64,000 bases of DNA from Oscheius tipulae (GCA_037178975.1 JASJZH010000005.1:7130001-7194000); one strand, 5' to 3'; shown: positions 12,543 through 25,520, counted from the stretch's first letter. Numbers and translations: made by a program. Notes: a model not told the origin generated them from the sequence alone.

Positions 12543-13790
12543 TTTTGGGTAGGTAACTAAGTCTTTTCGCTTTTTCAAATGCAAAAATTTATTGACTTCC
12601 AAACAACTTTTTCATTCGTTGTAATCACTATTATGATGTACCACGTCTGCCCATCTCACGGGTAGCTTACGGATGCCACGCTCGTAGAACACCTTAGGTT
12701 TCGAAGAAGGCTGTCAACCAGGTTTTGAGTGCGCCATCGGAATCGAACTGTTGTCCTCCAATCTCGTTATTGAGAGCCCGGAACAGATAATAGTCGGAAG
12801 AGGCAAGGTCCGGGCTATAAAGAGGATGGGGTAAAATCTCCCATACAGGTCGTGGCTCTTGGAGCGAGTGAGTTTTGCAACATGGGGGCGCGCGTTGTTC
12901 ATCAGCAGGATAACCTTCGACTTCAGCGACCGTTTCTGACGAAGTGAAACGGCAACATTTTCAAGTTGCTGGCTGTATATGGCGGCCGTAAGGGTAGTTT
13001 CAGAATCCAACAGTTCCCAGTCCACCACTCCTTCGATATCCCAGAAAACATAGAGCATTATCTTCTTTTGATGGGTGTCGGGTTTCACATCAGGACTTGG
13101 TGTCTGTCCTGGACCCACCCTTTGACGCTTCCTTCGGAGATTACCGTACTCTACCCACTTCTCTTCCCCCGTCACCAGGAGTGGTAAGAAGAATTTCCTC
13201 TCATACCTGGACAGGAGAGAATGGGCGACGGACATGCGCTGCCACTTCTGGGCGTCACTGAGGTCATGCGGCAACCATGTGCCCAGTTTCTTCGTAAATC
13301 TCAATTACTTCAAATGATGCTCCACTGCGAAATGACTGACAGACAGTGCCTCTGCTAGTTCACGGACAGTCTGCCCATTATTCTCGTTCACGAGCTGCAG
13401 CAGCTTCGATTCATCGAAACTTGTTAGTCGACCTGACCGTGACTCATCTTCGACGCTTTTGTCTCCAGACCGAAAGCGATGGAACCACAACTGGCATAAC
13501 CTCGTAGACGTCATCCCTTGGCCATAAACATAGTTGATATTAGCCGTCGTTTGGGCTCCAATCTTACCTTTGAGGAACTCATTTAACATGACATGTCGCA
13601 GATTGTAGGGTGGCAGCTCATCAATAGTCCGGGTCAAAACGAACAGAGAATAAGAAGAAGGGAAGTGGTGTCTTGCATGATAGAGGACTGAATGAGCAAC
13701 ACGAAGTGCTATAATCTATAGCTCGGCCGTTGTCGTAAACAAGGCAAAGGATATGTTTAAAAAAGCGAAAAGATTTATTTACCAACCCAA
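12543..13790 (-). mobile_element. Tc1/mariner element, mariner type, with TA flanks
   Basis: Near-matching terminal inverted repeats of about 40 nt lie at both ends (left from 12543: GGGTAGGTAACTAAGTCTTT; right, reversed, GGGTTGGTAAATAAATCTTT; both continue into TCGCTTTTT). TA dinucleotides flank the element at 12541-12542 and 13791-13792, the expected TA target duplication. The length of 1.25 kb is normal for mariner. It carries one transposase relic on the minus strand. The intact ends mean it could still be moved by a transposase supplied from elsewhere. Confidence 0.9.
12660..13637 (-). pseudogene. Degenerate mariner transposase
   Basis: The N-terminal half (13637-13305) holds the paired helix-turn-helix region (TVRELAEALSVSHFAVEHHL) and stops at an in-frame stop. 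The next ORF (13304-12714) resumes with the catalytic domain. The first catalytic motif reads TGEEKW where active mariners have TGDEKW, and the second reads LLMNNARPH where LLMDNARPH is usual. A frameshift follows, after which SPDLASSDYYLF (third Asp) continues in another frame. With a stop, a frameshift and two altered catalytic residues it cannot encode an active enzyme. Confidence 0.88.
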
Positions 13791-14033
13791 TATTAGCCAC
13801 AAGCCCATCAAAAAGTTTGTAATTATTTTCAGTTCAAAACATTTTCTTAATTGCTAAATACTCTTTCAAACGCACTAAAAAAGTTGCTGTTACATAGTTG
13901 TACCTGTAACTAGTACCTACTGGAAAATGCATTCCGTGTACACAAGAATTGGGTGCTTCTCTCCCAACTGCCAGATGTTTTCTCAATAACACTGCAAATC
14001 GTAAAGGTATTTACTGGATTCCTTGACCGCTCC

Positions 14034-14249
14034 CTATTTCCTCTTCGTGAGTAGAGCCAACATTTTCTTGTTTTCCGGATCCGTCTTCTTTGCAATCTTC
14101 CTGTAGTTAGGCGTCTTGATCACGACCAGGACCGTGAGTACGACGGTCGAAAGGGCTACGAGTTCGCCGATGATGCTCAGAGAGACGACCGCGCTGTAGT
14201 AGTACTCTGACTCGTCTTCTTTAGGCAGCCAGCTCGCAGTGGAACTCAT
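14034..14249 (-). CDS. 71-residue single-span membrane protein
   Basis: One exon with a clear coding pattern (third positions rich in C/G). The acidic, Tyr-rich N-terminus (KEDESEYYYSAVVSL) leads into a hydrophobic span (IIGELVALSTVVLTVLVVIK) and a basic tail (MLALLTKRK). Size and shape resemble small regulatory micropeptides of membrane pumps or channels, but no family was recognised. Its start codon overlaps the putative start of the TLC gene on the other strand (CATG at 14247-14250). Confidence 0.55.
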   Translation of the reverse strand: MSSTASWLPKEDESEYYYSAVVSLSIIGELVALSTVVLTVLVVIKTPNYRKIAKKTDPENKKMLALLTKRK

Positions 14250-14866
14250 GGCAACAGATAGATTACTCGCTCCCTGTAATTACAAACTTTCATCTGGGAG
14301 TGGCGAGCGAGGCCGAAATCGACGGACCGAATTTTCTGGGGATCTTCTCCCTGGAGACACTGATTCCTCTCACTTTCTACGTCTTCGTCAACGAGACCGT
14401 CAAATACAGATGCTGACTTGGGAAGAAAAACGTCGCGAGGCGCAAATGTCTTCACAATCTGACTACCACACTCATACACTCTTGCGTAAGTTCTACTCTT
14501 TCGATGAATTGCGAGCTTGACCCATGAAAAAATGCGGTTTCTGTTAAGCCCATTCTGCACATCAGCAAGCTGTCAACTGGCCAATTGGAGCTGTTCTCGC
14601 GCGTCATGGGCTACGCAAATGTCGTGCTCTACGTCGTCTTCCGCTTCTTTGTCATCGGATGGGTTTGGATCAATCGGCATCTGATGCATCAGATCTTCAG
14701 ATGGATAGGATTTGGTGGAAGATCCCTCTTCCTGGTCATCAATATGGACATTTTCTTGAGGATTCTTCGCAGTGACGGCCTCTTCTCCGAGGAGAGACCG
14801 GTCCGAGCCAAGAGGACTCGAACTAGTGCGACCACGACTGACAGACATCATCACAAAAATGAATAA
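14248..14866 (+). CDS. TLC-domain multi-span membrane protein
   Basis: The second exon reads EAEIDGPNFLGIFSLETLIP, a first membrane span; then CLHNLTTTLIHS matches the start of a TLC (TRAM-LAG-CLN8) domain, where a W/K-x-N-x-x-x-S-x-x-HS pattern is usual. The last exon (from about 14550) gives two more spans (NVVLYVVFRF, FLVINMDIFLRIL) and a basic tail, TAA at 14864. TLC proteins act in membrane lipid composition, sensing or ceramide synthesis; this short type resembles the TLCD group, not ceramide synthases. A TGA lies in frame at 14414-14416; a 45-nt intron (GTCTTC ... GGGAAG) removes it and keeps the frame. The first exon (ATG 14248) is tentative because its junction needs an unusually short intron. 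Confidence 0.55.
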
Positions 14867-14908
14867 ATTATTAAATACGTACTGTTTATGTTACAAGAAT
14901 CTTACAAA

Positions 14909-16000
<1,092 letters not shown>

Positions 16001-16217
16001 TTTTCTGCAAAGCTTTGTTTAAAAAAGGAATGGGAAAAGGCAGAAGGAAGAGCAACTGAATCCTACCATTTTAAAGTTTCAAATTACCGCGCTTTGGGTT
16101 ACAGGTCCTGAAACGATTTTTCTTTCTATATTTGAAAAGACCGCGAAGTTCAGCAAACTTTATTTTCTTCGCTTTCACCTTTTTTTGCTTTTAAAAGTTT
16201 TGTTTTATTCAGATGCA

Positions 16218-17691
16218 ATGTCGCTGTTAATCAAACCATCTAGTCGATCAGAGAAGAGGTCCTTGTCATCAATGGCCGGGAAAGACCGAAAAAGAAAGAA
16301 CAAACAAAAAGAGGTTTGGATTTACTTTTCTCTATTAATCTCTCGTCCTCTAGAACTCGGAAAACGATGAGAATTTGTCCATATTACTTGACGATACACT
16401 TCCTATGACGTCCTGTCGAAGAGAAAGCTCAACAGAAGTGCAAGTCTTTGAAGTTTTGTGACTAATACGAATTTTAGTGTCGAGGCGAGTTTCAGAGACT
16501 GTTCTCCTAGTTTGTTTTCACCATCTGCACGCAAGGAAGTATGTTTTTCTTCTCATACTGATAAATATTCGAAATTTCAGTATTCGAGCGACTCTGTCGA
16601 CATTTTCGACATGACAGACGAGTCTCCCAACAAAACAATAGTCCTCAGTTCTCCCGAGCCATCTAGGACACCCATGAAGGAGCACAATTCACCCCCGTCC
16701 AGCAAATCGAATCCAATCAGTGTAGGTTCATGTTTTCTACTGGCACGGACAAGCTATTTTTCAGAAACAGACGAGTTTGAATAAGTTTGTTGTCCATAAC
16801 TTCTCGAAACCTTCTGCCATCTCGAAGAAACGCGGCCAACAATCAAAAATGGATCTTTTCGTGAAGTGGAAAGATCCATCCAAGCTGCAACGAGCGGACA
16901 GAGGTTCATCCTTCTGTATTACTTTCACAAATCTTCCGTTTTCAGCTAGAGATAAATTTTTCAACAAGGCTGACGCTCCGGATATAAACAATGCGTCATG
17001 GATGGTGCCGCAGTCGGAAATTGCCAATAAATTCGAAGAAGCTAAATCACCGTCGAAGAAACGAGTCAAGAAGAGAAGTCCTCCAATCTCGCCGAAGAAG
17101 AACGTCAAAAAAGCGCCGAAATCTCTTCAACCTATGGAAAACATAAGTGATGAATCAGATTTCGAGGTTTGCCTTCAAGTTGCTTCAAAATTGTTCGTGT
17201 TCCAGGACAATGACCTCGCCAAGCAGATGATGGAACGACGTCTGCTAATGAAGAAGATTATAACGGATAACAAGAAGAAGGAGAGTGGAAGTTTACTGTC
17301 AAAAGTGCAAAAGGAGCAGCAAGAACGTCTAAAAGATGGACAAGTGATACGGAATCAGGCGGATCGACAGCGAATGCACGGGACGGATTGCGACTGTTGC
17401 AAGGACTACTACGACGCTCTCGGACTCAGTCCCGATTCGAGGCAGAGACGAGTCCAACAGGTTAGTCCTACTCTTTTTCAGTCTATTCGCACAGTATTAG
17501 TCAAGTCGACATCGTTACGTTGAAAATCCGAAGCCGAAAACGCCAGAACATTATTGGGATGTAAGTGTCGGAGCTAATACTTTTTTCTAACCCACTTTGT
17601 TCAGCTCAGATTCCCCAGTTCGTCTGAAAAAGAGCGAAAATCTGCTAGGAGACCGGTTAAGAAGACGTTAACCCCCAAAAAGCTGTTCTAA
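16218..17691 (+). CDS. com-1: CtIP/Sae2-family DNA-end resection factor
   Basis: The long N-terminal part is polar and Ser/Lys-rich. The C-terminal exons carry the family block: CDCCKDYYDALG (paired Cys), then SSRHRYVENPKPKTPEHYW and LRFPS, matching the CxxC ... RHR ... P-TP-FW signature of CtIP/Sae2/COM-1. The family cooperates with MRE11 to resect double-strand breaks and is needed in meiosis. Exons are short with 40-60 nt introns; the stop is TAA 17689. The ATG at 16218 lies just after an acceptor consensus (TTATTCAG). An internal exon starts KQTSLNKFVV, which resembles a PCNA-binding box. The prefoldin 6 gene starts 129 nt downstream on the same strand, so the two may share an operon. Confidence 0.85.
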
Positions 17692-17820
17692 CACGAGTAT
17701 ATTGTACATTCCGGTTCATAAATATTTATCACTTATCATGAGATTTTTGTATAGTAGGTTTTATACCTTATAATTCTTGTTTTCACTTGTATTTTATTAT
17801 ACTCTTTTTGTTCAGAAATC

Positions 17821-18415
17821 ATGGCCGAAGCTCTGGCATTCAAAGCTAAGTTCGAGGAGCAGCTCGCCAAGTACAAACAGCTGGAGAAGGATCGCGAAAA
17901 ATACATCAACAATCGGCAGCAGTTGGAGAGCCAGCTCACTGAGAACAATCTCGTTAAGACTGTTAGTATCTACCTTCTTCCCGGATTTGATTGCAAAGTT
18001 TTAGGAATTCGACATTCTGGATGCTGATGCCAAAGTTTACAAGCTGATTGGGGGAGTTCTGATCAAGCAGGATCTGGAAGAGGCCAAGACCAACGTCGGG
18101 AAGAGACTCGAATACATCAATGCTGAAATGTAAACCAGTTTCCCATCCTTTAGTCCTTCGGTTATCTATCAGAGCGGTCCTCTTTGTTTGAACACTCGAA
18201 AAAGATACTCACTGCTAAGAACGGCGAAATTTATGTTTAGGAGAATATGGATCTTTGACTTGCCCTTTTTAGTTGAAAATTGCCTTTATACACAAGCTGT
18301 TTTCAGTAAAAGAGTCGAGGATAACCTCTTGGACCATGCGGACAAGTCGAAAAAGCAGAAGGAGAAGCTCGTCCAGATGCAGGAGTCCTTCAAACGCATT
18401 CAACAGCAGCAGTGA
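17821..18415 (+). CDS. pfd-6: Prefoldin subunit 6
   Basis: Exons 17821-17961, 18005-18129 and 18307-18415 encode about 124 residues: two long helices (AKFEEQLAKYKQLEKD ... RQQLESQLTENN and KQKEKLVQMQESFKRIQQ) around the short beta hairpin VYKLIGGVLIKQDLEEAK, the typical beta-type prefoldin fold. Prefoldin is the cytosolic hexamer that holds nascent actin and tubulin for CCT. A TTGTTCAG acceptor lies 6 nt before the ATG. It follows the CtIP-like gene by 129 nt. Confidence 0.95.
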
Positions 18416-19452
18416 CCTTCTTCCAGTTTATCCCCGTGCTTTACGATCTATCCACTGCTTGTTTCTCCATTTTGCCGACTTTTTCTCATGTTGTTTTTGT
18501 TGAGCTCGATTTTTTTTTATGAAAGTGCTCAGGGAAGAATCGGACGTGCAAACGCGCAATGACAAGGCGTCCATCATTTTTGGTGTCGGCACGAACACAA
18601 ATTGGCATTGCTCTTTCATTTTATGGCTGATTTGAGTGCCAAGACAAGGGTGCAACAGAGAGAGAGAGAGACCCTCTATCGAATTCCAACTCCCGGTTAA
18701 GCAATTCCTGTGTGACAGCTCGCGCCGACTTATGGATGTCATCCTTTGGGACAGACGGTGTTCCTGGGGGCGAGGGAGCGACATCCTCTCGCGTGATTTC
18801 TTTTCTCCACTTTGAAACTACGAATTTTTTATCCAGCTGTAGCCACGAACAAATATTTTGATATCGTTTTAACAGGAATTCCCGATCCCTCTTTTATTCG
18901 AAGCTCGGTCTACTTTGACCAGTTATGTCGGATATTATTAGGTCATCATGCGGCTTCGTCTCATCCAAACTGATGTAATTGTCCAATAGGGTCCGCCTTG
19001 TACTATTTCCCCGTCTGTAGAGATGGTTTACTGCCGAAATTGTAGAGACAGAAAGCTATGAAGATGTTATGTTGAACCGTTCTATCTCTTCATTGTTTCG
19101 TTCAAAAGATTATCTGTTTTCGGATCATCTGAGACCAATGTATTCAGTGAGGGAGACCTAATAATTGTGACCATCAAGGTCTCTTCTAATGCCTCTTCTT
19201 CCCCTCACTCCTTGTTTCGGGACCTCTCAAAAGAGGGCAATACAACAAACTTCAATGAGTCTTCTTTTTCGGCTCCTTTTTCAACCAGAAGGAGTGATTT
19301 GTGTCCAGATCGTCCTGCGCGATATCCCCTCTCTCCTGAATTCCCTCCAGAAGGATATATGCTAATCCGAATGGGTGCACCTAAATTTCTTAACATATGC
19401 ATATCCCCCCTCGATCTCATTCTCTTTTTCAATTCTTCGGTTTCAGAGTTGA
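18416..19452. other. About 1 kb without a convincing gene
   Basis: The first part is the likely 3' UTR of prefoldin 6. Open frames here have atypical codon use and no splice-consistent partners. A short GA repeat occurs near 18660-18672. Upstream exons of the next small gene could lie here but were not seen. Confidence 0.4.
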
Positions 19453-19675
19453 TGGGAGTCAAGAGACGCGATTATAGGACCTTTTCTCTGCTTCCTGGAA
19501 TCGGAGGAAATGTGGATCTCGACGAGGAGAACGAGAGCTTTTTGGATAAGGCAAAGGTGAGAGTTATGATTAGACAGGAAAAAATTTACTGATACAGTGG
19601 AACAAACTTGTGAAGAGTTTATTTTCCGCTGCACGTGTCCATCTTTCAACGACCTCGGGGGAATTGTTGTCGTGA
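19453..19675 (+). CDS. Tentative small two-exon gene
   Basis: The first exon has an acceptor consensus (GGTTTCAG) just before ATG 19453 and reads MGVKRRDYRTFSLLPGIGG, then an acidic run. A 41-nt intron with GTGAGA and GATACAG ends leads to a second exon (WNKLVKSLFSAARVHL) with TGA at 19673. The product is about 60 residues, unrecognised. Only the splice sites and codon pattern support it; longer upstream exons are possible. Confidence 0.3.
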
Positions 19676-19717
19676 TCTGATAAAGCCATTTCGAGTTGTA
19701 TCTCAACACGTCCAAAC

Positions 19718-20166
19718 TCAGGACGAGAGAGAGGGATTTTGAACTATAGCGAACTCTGTACTTTCTTTTGTACACGACAGAGGACGAAAATGTGTACGCG
19801 GCGCTGGGGGGCCCAAAAGTGTCGCCGACTGTAATTGCCGTTCTTTCTGCAGGCCCTCCTCGTGCTGCTTGAGAATTGGAAACTCAATGAGACTTTCAAT
19901 ATGTCTGGTGGGACGATATGATTTGAATGTGGTCTTCCCTGGAAGCAACATAAATATAAGACAACGTCAAAAGTCAGTTGGAGATTCTGGTAGAGTAGAT
20001 GTATAATGAGCGAGAGATAGATATCATGGTGCTTCGATACACCCTTTGGTATGTCAAGAACCTTTCGACGCTTTATATTTCCGACCAATGCATTTTGATA
20101 AACGGGCTGCCGACACTTGACTCCTTCTTCCACTTTGAAAAACCCTCCTGTTACAAATGGCTGCAT
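19718..20166 (-). CDS. Tentative small two-exon gene, convergent with the previous one
   Basis: ATG 20166 starts a frame reading VGNIKRRKVLDIPKG. A GTGTAT donor and a GCTTCCAG acceptor (about 100-nt intron) join in phase 1 to KTTFKSYRPTRHIESLIEF, ending in a Ser/Pro-rich tail with a stop at 19718. The product is about 130 residues with no signal peptide or family match. The clean phase across the intron is the main support. Confidence 0.3.
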
Positions 20167-20466
20167 GTTACCAAGCTCCTAGACGAGATGTCATCGGCCG
20201 CGCTCGGCAAAAAGGTCAGAGGAAATAAGTATCTCCCTGGAGAGTGGGAGATTGAAGTGGAAAAGAAGAGAGAGCGCCGCCTCATCATTCAGATCGGTAG
20301 CTGTAAATCAGTCGAGGAGAAGTCTTTTGAAGAAATTGCTCCAATTTCAATCTATCACCAAGCACAAGACGAACGTGTAAATGTGTCCCGCCGGCCTCGT
20401 TCAATCCTATTAGCAATTTTTCGCGGGTACAAGATCAGATGGACGTCTTTACACTGCCACTAACAC

Positions 20467-21794
20467 ATTCATTTGATGAACGGACTGTCCGGCGTCTTGA
20501 TCCCACGGGCGGACTTTGGAATGTTGCAGAGCATTTCACTTGCTACCTTAGGGAGTAAGAGTTACCTGGACTAATTTTTTCTTAACTACTAACACATCAG
20601 CCTGCCGCCTCTCCTTCCTAACCTGTCCACCTGCTCCCGGAAAAATCTGGCGTGGTTCTGCCGCTTATCCTGCCCCCTTCTTCATAACCTGACACCAAGT
20701 CAATAGAAAGTTGCCTAGTGACCACTGTTTAGCCAGACAATGTAAGAGAATTTCGCTTCGGAAAGGTTCTTTGAGGGTATAAGTTATCAGAGATGGAAAA
20801 AGGTAAGGGATCTGAAACATGGCAAATTAGAAACATAGGAGAGTTGCAGAATGTTGACAGCCGAAGGCGCTTATCGGACAAGTCGTCCTAAAATTTTGAA
20901 TGTACTCGAAGGACCACCCAGTTTGCTGTTTTAAAACCTCTGGCTCGTTGTGTCATTAGTAGAGACCATAAAATGGAGATTGGGTTGTGTTTTTCACGCG
21001 GGCTGTCACTGACACGCCTTCTCACGTCTCCAGTTTTCATGCATTATCGCCCTCTCAAACAAACGCATGATTGCTACATTTGGTACTGCAGCTTTCACCA
21101 GTAAGGCAAGTCTTTCCTGCATGGTTTGCAACATTGGCTGGGGAATTCAACGAACAAGTAAGATGAGACCAGGGTCTTCGCGAATCTCATTACCAAAACA
21201 ATTTATTGTCTGGCTCAGTGGACAGTGTTCAGTCATGTCCATGTTTCTCTACTTTCAGGTGAGACTGTTTACAGTTGCATTTGCTCTATTCTGCAATTCA
21301 GAGTTCTTTGTGTTAGACCAGCCGTCCTTTAGTCTTGACTTAGCACTGACAATAGGCGGCTGCGTTGCTTCTCCAATAGCCTGTTCCTAAGTTTCTCCAA
21401 AAGCTGACTTGTCAACTTCCTTTTTGACATGCCATGACTTGCCATCTTTTTTCTCGTGGCGACGGACGAACACTATTGCACTTTAGACCTAGAGCAACTG
21501 TTGCCTGTATATAGATGATCAAGTATAACTTCGATTTGCCGATCTGCAGCGTGACCAATGATGGTCCTGTTTGTACTCGCTTGCCGAGTCGGGACGCAGT
21601 GTTCTGAAAATGTACTGGGGGTAAGGGGGTGACAAAACTATTCGAAACTTTGCCTTCTCTTCTTCTGTTGTGGCACACACACCGTGATTTATTTGCATCC
21701 CATACAGTTGTGTTTTCCCCCAGAGGGTAGTCCATTATGAGAGCGAGAGACTCTTGTCGACAGCTCCGCCCCTCACTTGCTGCTGTTCTGCTCT
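20467..21794. other. 1.3 kb intergenic stretch
   Basis: No convincing coding exon on either strand. It holds pyrimidine-rich tracts near 20600-20680 and a GACTTGTCAACTTCC motif near 21410 that recurs in the YAP-like intron and around the 47 kb repeat. The last few hundred bases are the presumed promoter of the degenerin gene. Confidence 0.4.
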
Positions 21795-24700
21795 ATGAAC
21801 GAGCTGATTCTCGACGTGCCTCTACTAACAACTCGACCAGAAGATTCTGGTTGTGATTCTGCTAGTCCACAGTCTTCAAAACACAGTGTAGAAGAAAACT
21901 ATTTATTGGTTCCCCAACCTCGACGCCCCGTCGAACGGAGGCAGTCTTTCATCGGCGATGTCTATGACAAAGCTGCCTCTGTTACAAAGGTCACTTTCCC
22001 ACAATCATTCCCACAAACAGATGCTTCTTTCTTTCTCACAGATTGAGGTTTCAGGATTTGGGGAAAGCGGTGCCAGAAAAGACAAAAGAGGTCCGGGTAG
22101 AGCTCAGTCATGCATTCAGCGAATTCTGTAAGGAGACCACGGCTCATGGTTTGCCCATGGTAGGTCTCTTTCTCTCTCTTTTTTTAAAGTTTAAAAGCTC
22201 AGGTTCTCAATCGACACACGTGGATCAAAGTCATATGGATAATCCTAAGCATAATATCTATCATCCTCTTCAGTTACAATGTCGCTCAAATTGTTAAAAA
22301 GTTCAACAAGAAGGACAAGATTGTCAATGTTGAGGTGGGATTTGAACGATAAAAATATGAAGTGTAAGCATTGGATGCTAATTCAAACAGTGACATTGGA
22401 GCGAAACAATCGAAGTTCTTTTCAACTAGACTGGGTATCCAATAATGAAAGGTGTTCTACAGCGAGCCACAATCACTCTATATTCAGTTGGAGTTCGAGT
22501 CAGCCCCCTTCCCGGCTGTGACCGTCTGCAATTTGAACCCATTCAAGCGACATTTGGCGCGGAGCGTTCCGGAAATCTCGGAGACGGTGAGGAAGTCTAA
22601 AGAGGCCCTTTAATCCACTTGTTCTTCGTGCTCGAGAGCGAGCGAGACCAAAAAAGAAGTAGAGGGACTAATGGAACAAATTGCAGCTCGATGCATTCCA
22701 TCAGGCGGTCATCTTTAGCAATGACGCGTTGTCTGGAGGAAGGAGGAAAAGGGATGCTGAAGGTGGGTTCCGAGGCGTGAAATCACCATCGGGATTTATT
22801 TGATGGCGAATTATTTATTACTGCTTTGGAACGCGAGCCGAGACATTGTCTTTTGGAGGACGCTAAGAAGCTTTTGGAAACAGGGAAACATTGATTTGCA
22901 ACGGATAGGTTCTGTCGTTACCCCTGAACATCGATAGCTCAGCTCTGATATTTGAGGTCTTTCTACGAGAAGAGTGGCGGTCTCTGATTATTCAGAGACC
23001 TCTAGATAACTTCTATCCGTTAAATGAAGTATAATCTTTTGTTTATTTTCAGAAAACAACCGCTACGTGCAGTACGAGCCAGTCTACTCTGCTTGTGAGT
23101 GCAAGCGTGGTCCTGAGAATGAGTGTATTGGTCAGTCTCTAATTCGTCTTCCCTTCACAGAACTGTTTAGGAAATGACGGTGTTCCTCCCAGTCTGAACG
23201 AGGCCTGCATCTGTAACTTTGACCGGACCGATGCCTCTGCCTGGCCATGTTACACAACAGCGTTTGTTATTTCTTTATCCAAAAAAAGAACTCTTCTCGA
23301 TCAAACTCAGAAGAACCAAAGCGCATAATTTTTCACTGCTAATCCTTTGGACCCGGATTGTCACTACGGGCAGGACAGACGTTTGTCAGTCGAATTAATC
23401 AGGCGGCTCTCGCGTTTACAACCTGGCGACAACCATCATCTGAGATTGATGCAAACTTTACGATGAGCGAAAAGCACTTGCCGGCAAAACACATCATAAA
23501 CAAGAGCGGGTGTTTTCAGGACATGGAAGGAGTCTATCTGTCCAGAATGCAATGACATCGGCTTCTGCAATGTTCCCAACACGACCGGAGTCGACTCGAT
23601 ACCGTGTTTCTGTCAGCTGGTGAGTCCGAGTCATCGGCTAGTAGCAGTTCGCTGAATGTCACCAATGATATGTACCATCTGATTCACCTTCTCCCACAGG
23701 GCGAGACCCAGTCGGTCCACTGGAAAAGTAAACCGCACAGCCTGACTGAAAGACAGATGTCGAGAAAGAAAGAAGTGTCTTCAGAAAATGGGCTACTGTG
23801 TGCTGAAGTCGGAGAAGAGGCTGAAAAGAATCTGGGAGGTGCGAGGAAAGAAGATTCCGGCAAAGAACAGTCCCTTCCGCAAAGAGTTTATGGAGCAGTT
23901 GACCAAGCTCGGCTACGGTAACATGACTGACCAGGTGGCAATCACAACTCATGCCAAGGAAAAGTATGTTTTACTAAAAAGTTCGACACATAGCAGCATT
24001 CAGACTGATTCTGAAAATGTCTGCTCTTCCGAGAGAAAGACGAGCCGCTCTAGGATACGACAAATCGGAACTGATCAAGATGTGCTCCTTCAATGGTCTT
24101 CAGTGTGACATCAACTCCGAGTTCAGGTTTCACTTCTTGTGAGAATAACTAATTCAAGCTATTTCCGGCTGCATACAGATGCTTCTTTTGGCAACTGTTA
24201 CACGTTCAACTGGAACGGAAATATCACAAAGACCAGCAGTCGGGCCGGCCCAAATCATGGTGAGTCTCCTTTGAATTATACAAACTTTTGATCTCTACTC
24301 TTGATACTTGAGCTCATTTTTAGGACTAAGACTGATGATGTTCGTGAACTCATCCGATTACTTACCCACTACAGAAGCCACAGGAGTTCGAATAGCCATC
24401 CATGGACAAGGAGAATGCCCCTTTCCCGATACTTTCGGGTATACAGATCCACACACAATTAAAATCTCGTTTTAGGTATTCTGCTCCTACAGGCGCTGTC
24501 AGCTCGTTTGGGATAGCCCTCGTGAGTTATTCATGGCCTTGTTTAGGGGATAAGACTCTTGGGATTCCGGTAGGATGAATATGTTTGGGAGTTCATCACT
24601 CACGGGTCCGAAACAACGCGTCAACAACTCTGATATCGTGAAAACTTTTGAAAACAGTCACTCAAGACTGACGGCGTTGAATGATAAAAAATGTTCTAGT

Positions 24701-25520
24701 TATGTTTCAAGATTTCAATCTTGCTCAATCGCCTATCTGCTTTTCAGAGAAAAGTCTACCGTCTCCCGATCCCGAATGGAACGTGTCACGACGGACAACT
24801 CGACCGTGATAATATTTATCGAAAGTACAAGTATGAGCCTGAGGTATTGGGACACTAAACCCTTTCAATTTCGTTTTCAGGGCTGTTTCCGCTCCTGCTA
24901 CCAGCGTCGGATCGTGAGGAAATGTGGCTGTGCAGATCCGCGTTTTCCACCTACCAGTGAAAACGATCTCCTCTGCGACGCGCGGAATCCCGATGTTGGT
25001 TAGTTATTATTATATACACTCATTCACTATCAAATCCATAGAAAAGTGTTTACTCTATGAAAGTGCCCGACTGGCGTCGAAGAAGAACCACTGCAAGTGT
25101 GTCCATCGGTGTGAACAGGATGTTTACACCACAACCTACTCGGCTGCCAAATGGCCGTCGGGAAGTATCAGAATGGAATGTGATAACAAGGATAAGGACT
25201 GCAACAAGTACTATCAGTAGGTCTCTTTCAATTTCAAGTTCACAGAATTCAGTGAGCATGCGGCAATGCTGGAAATCTATTACGAGCAGATGAGCTACGA
25301 GGTCCTGAAAGAGTCCGAGGCCTATCTGCTAGTCAACCTCGTTTCCGACATCGGCGGACAGGCTGGTCTCTGGATGGGAGCCTCTATCCTCACCTGCTTC
25401 GAGTTGTCCTCCTTCTTTGTCCGAATCATGTGGATATCCTGCTGTCAGAGACGAAAGGCAGCGAAGAATTTGGACGACAATATAAACGAGAAGTCCGAGA
25501 ATCATTACGAGAACTCTTGA
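21795..25520 (+). CDS. DEG/ENaC sodium-channel subunit (UNC-8/DEL-type degenerin)
   Basis: About 15 exons. The N-terminal cytosolic part holds the gating motif [12 protein letters not shown], then TM1 ([19 protein letters not shown]). The extracellular start has [13 protein letters not shown], followed by cysteine-rich exons ([25 protein letters not shown]). Then come [48 protein letters not shown] and [17 protein letters not shown], the second cysteine-rich domain. It ends with [20 protein letters not shown], the pre-TM2/selectivity region in which GAS is the filter, and TM2. TGA is at 25518. These are all nematode degenerin hallmarks; the family forms sodium channels in neurons and muscle. 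The NMTDQV region points to the UNC-8/DEL-1/MEC-4 group; exact orthology is not claimed. Confidence 0.93.

Noticed and set aside
14414-14416. In-frame TGA in the TLC gene as a selenocysteine codon
   Set aside because: A 45-nt intron removes it, no SECIS-like element was sought computationally, and TLC proteins are not known selenoproteins.
4936-14420. Ultra-short introns of 25-27 nt (at 4948, and at 14394 in the TLC gene)
   Set aside because: Alternative donors slightly upstream give ordinary introns of 37 and 45 nt that also restore the frame. Only the first TLC junction still needs a short one.
14573-14854. Minus-strand ORF opposite the TLC exon
   Set aside because: It is polar and protein-like by eye, but the plus strand has membrane spans and TLC motifs; the antisense frame is a shadow.
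18428-18784. 118-codon minus-strand ORF after prefoldin 6
   Set aside because: Codon use is unlike neighbouring genes, there is no domain, and it overlaps the likely 3' UTR.
21067-21390. 107-codon plus-strand ORF upstream of the degenerin gene
   Set aside because: No splice partner, no recognisable domain, composition like intergenic DNA.
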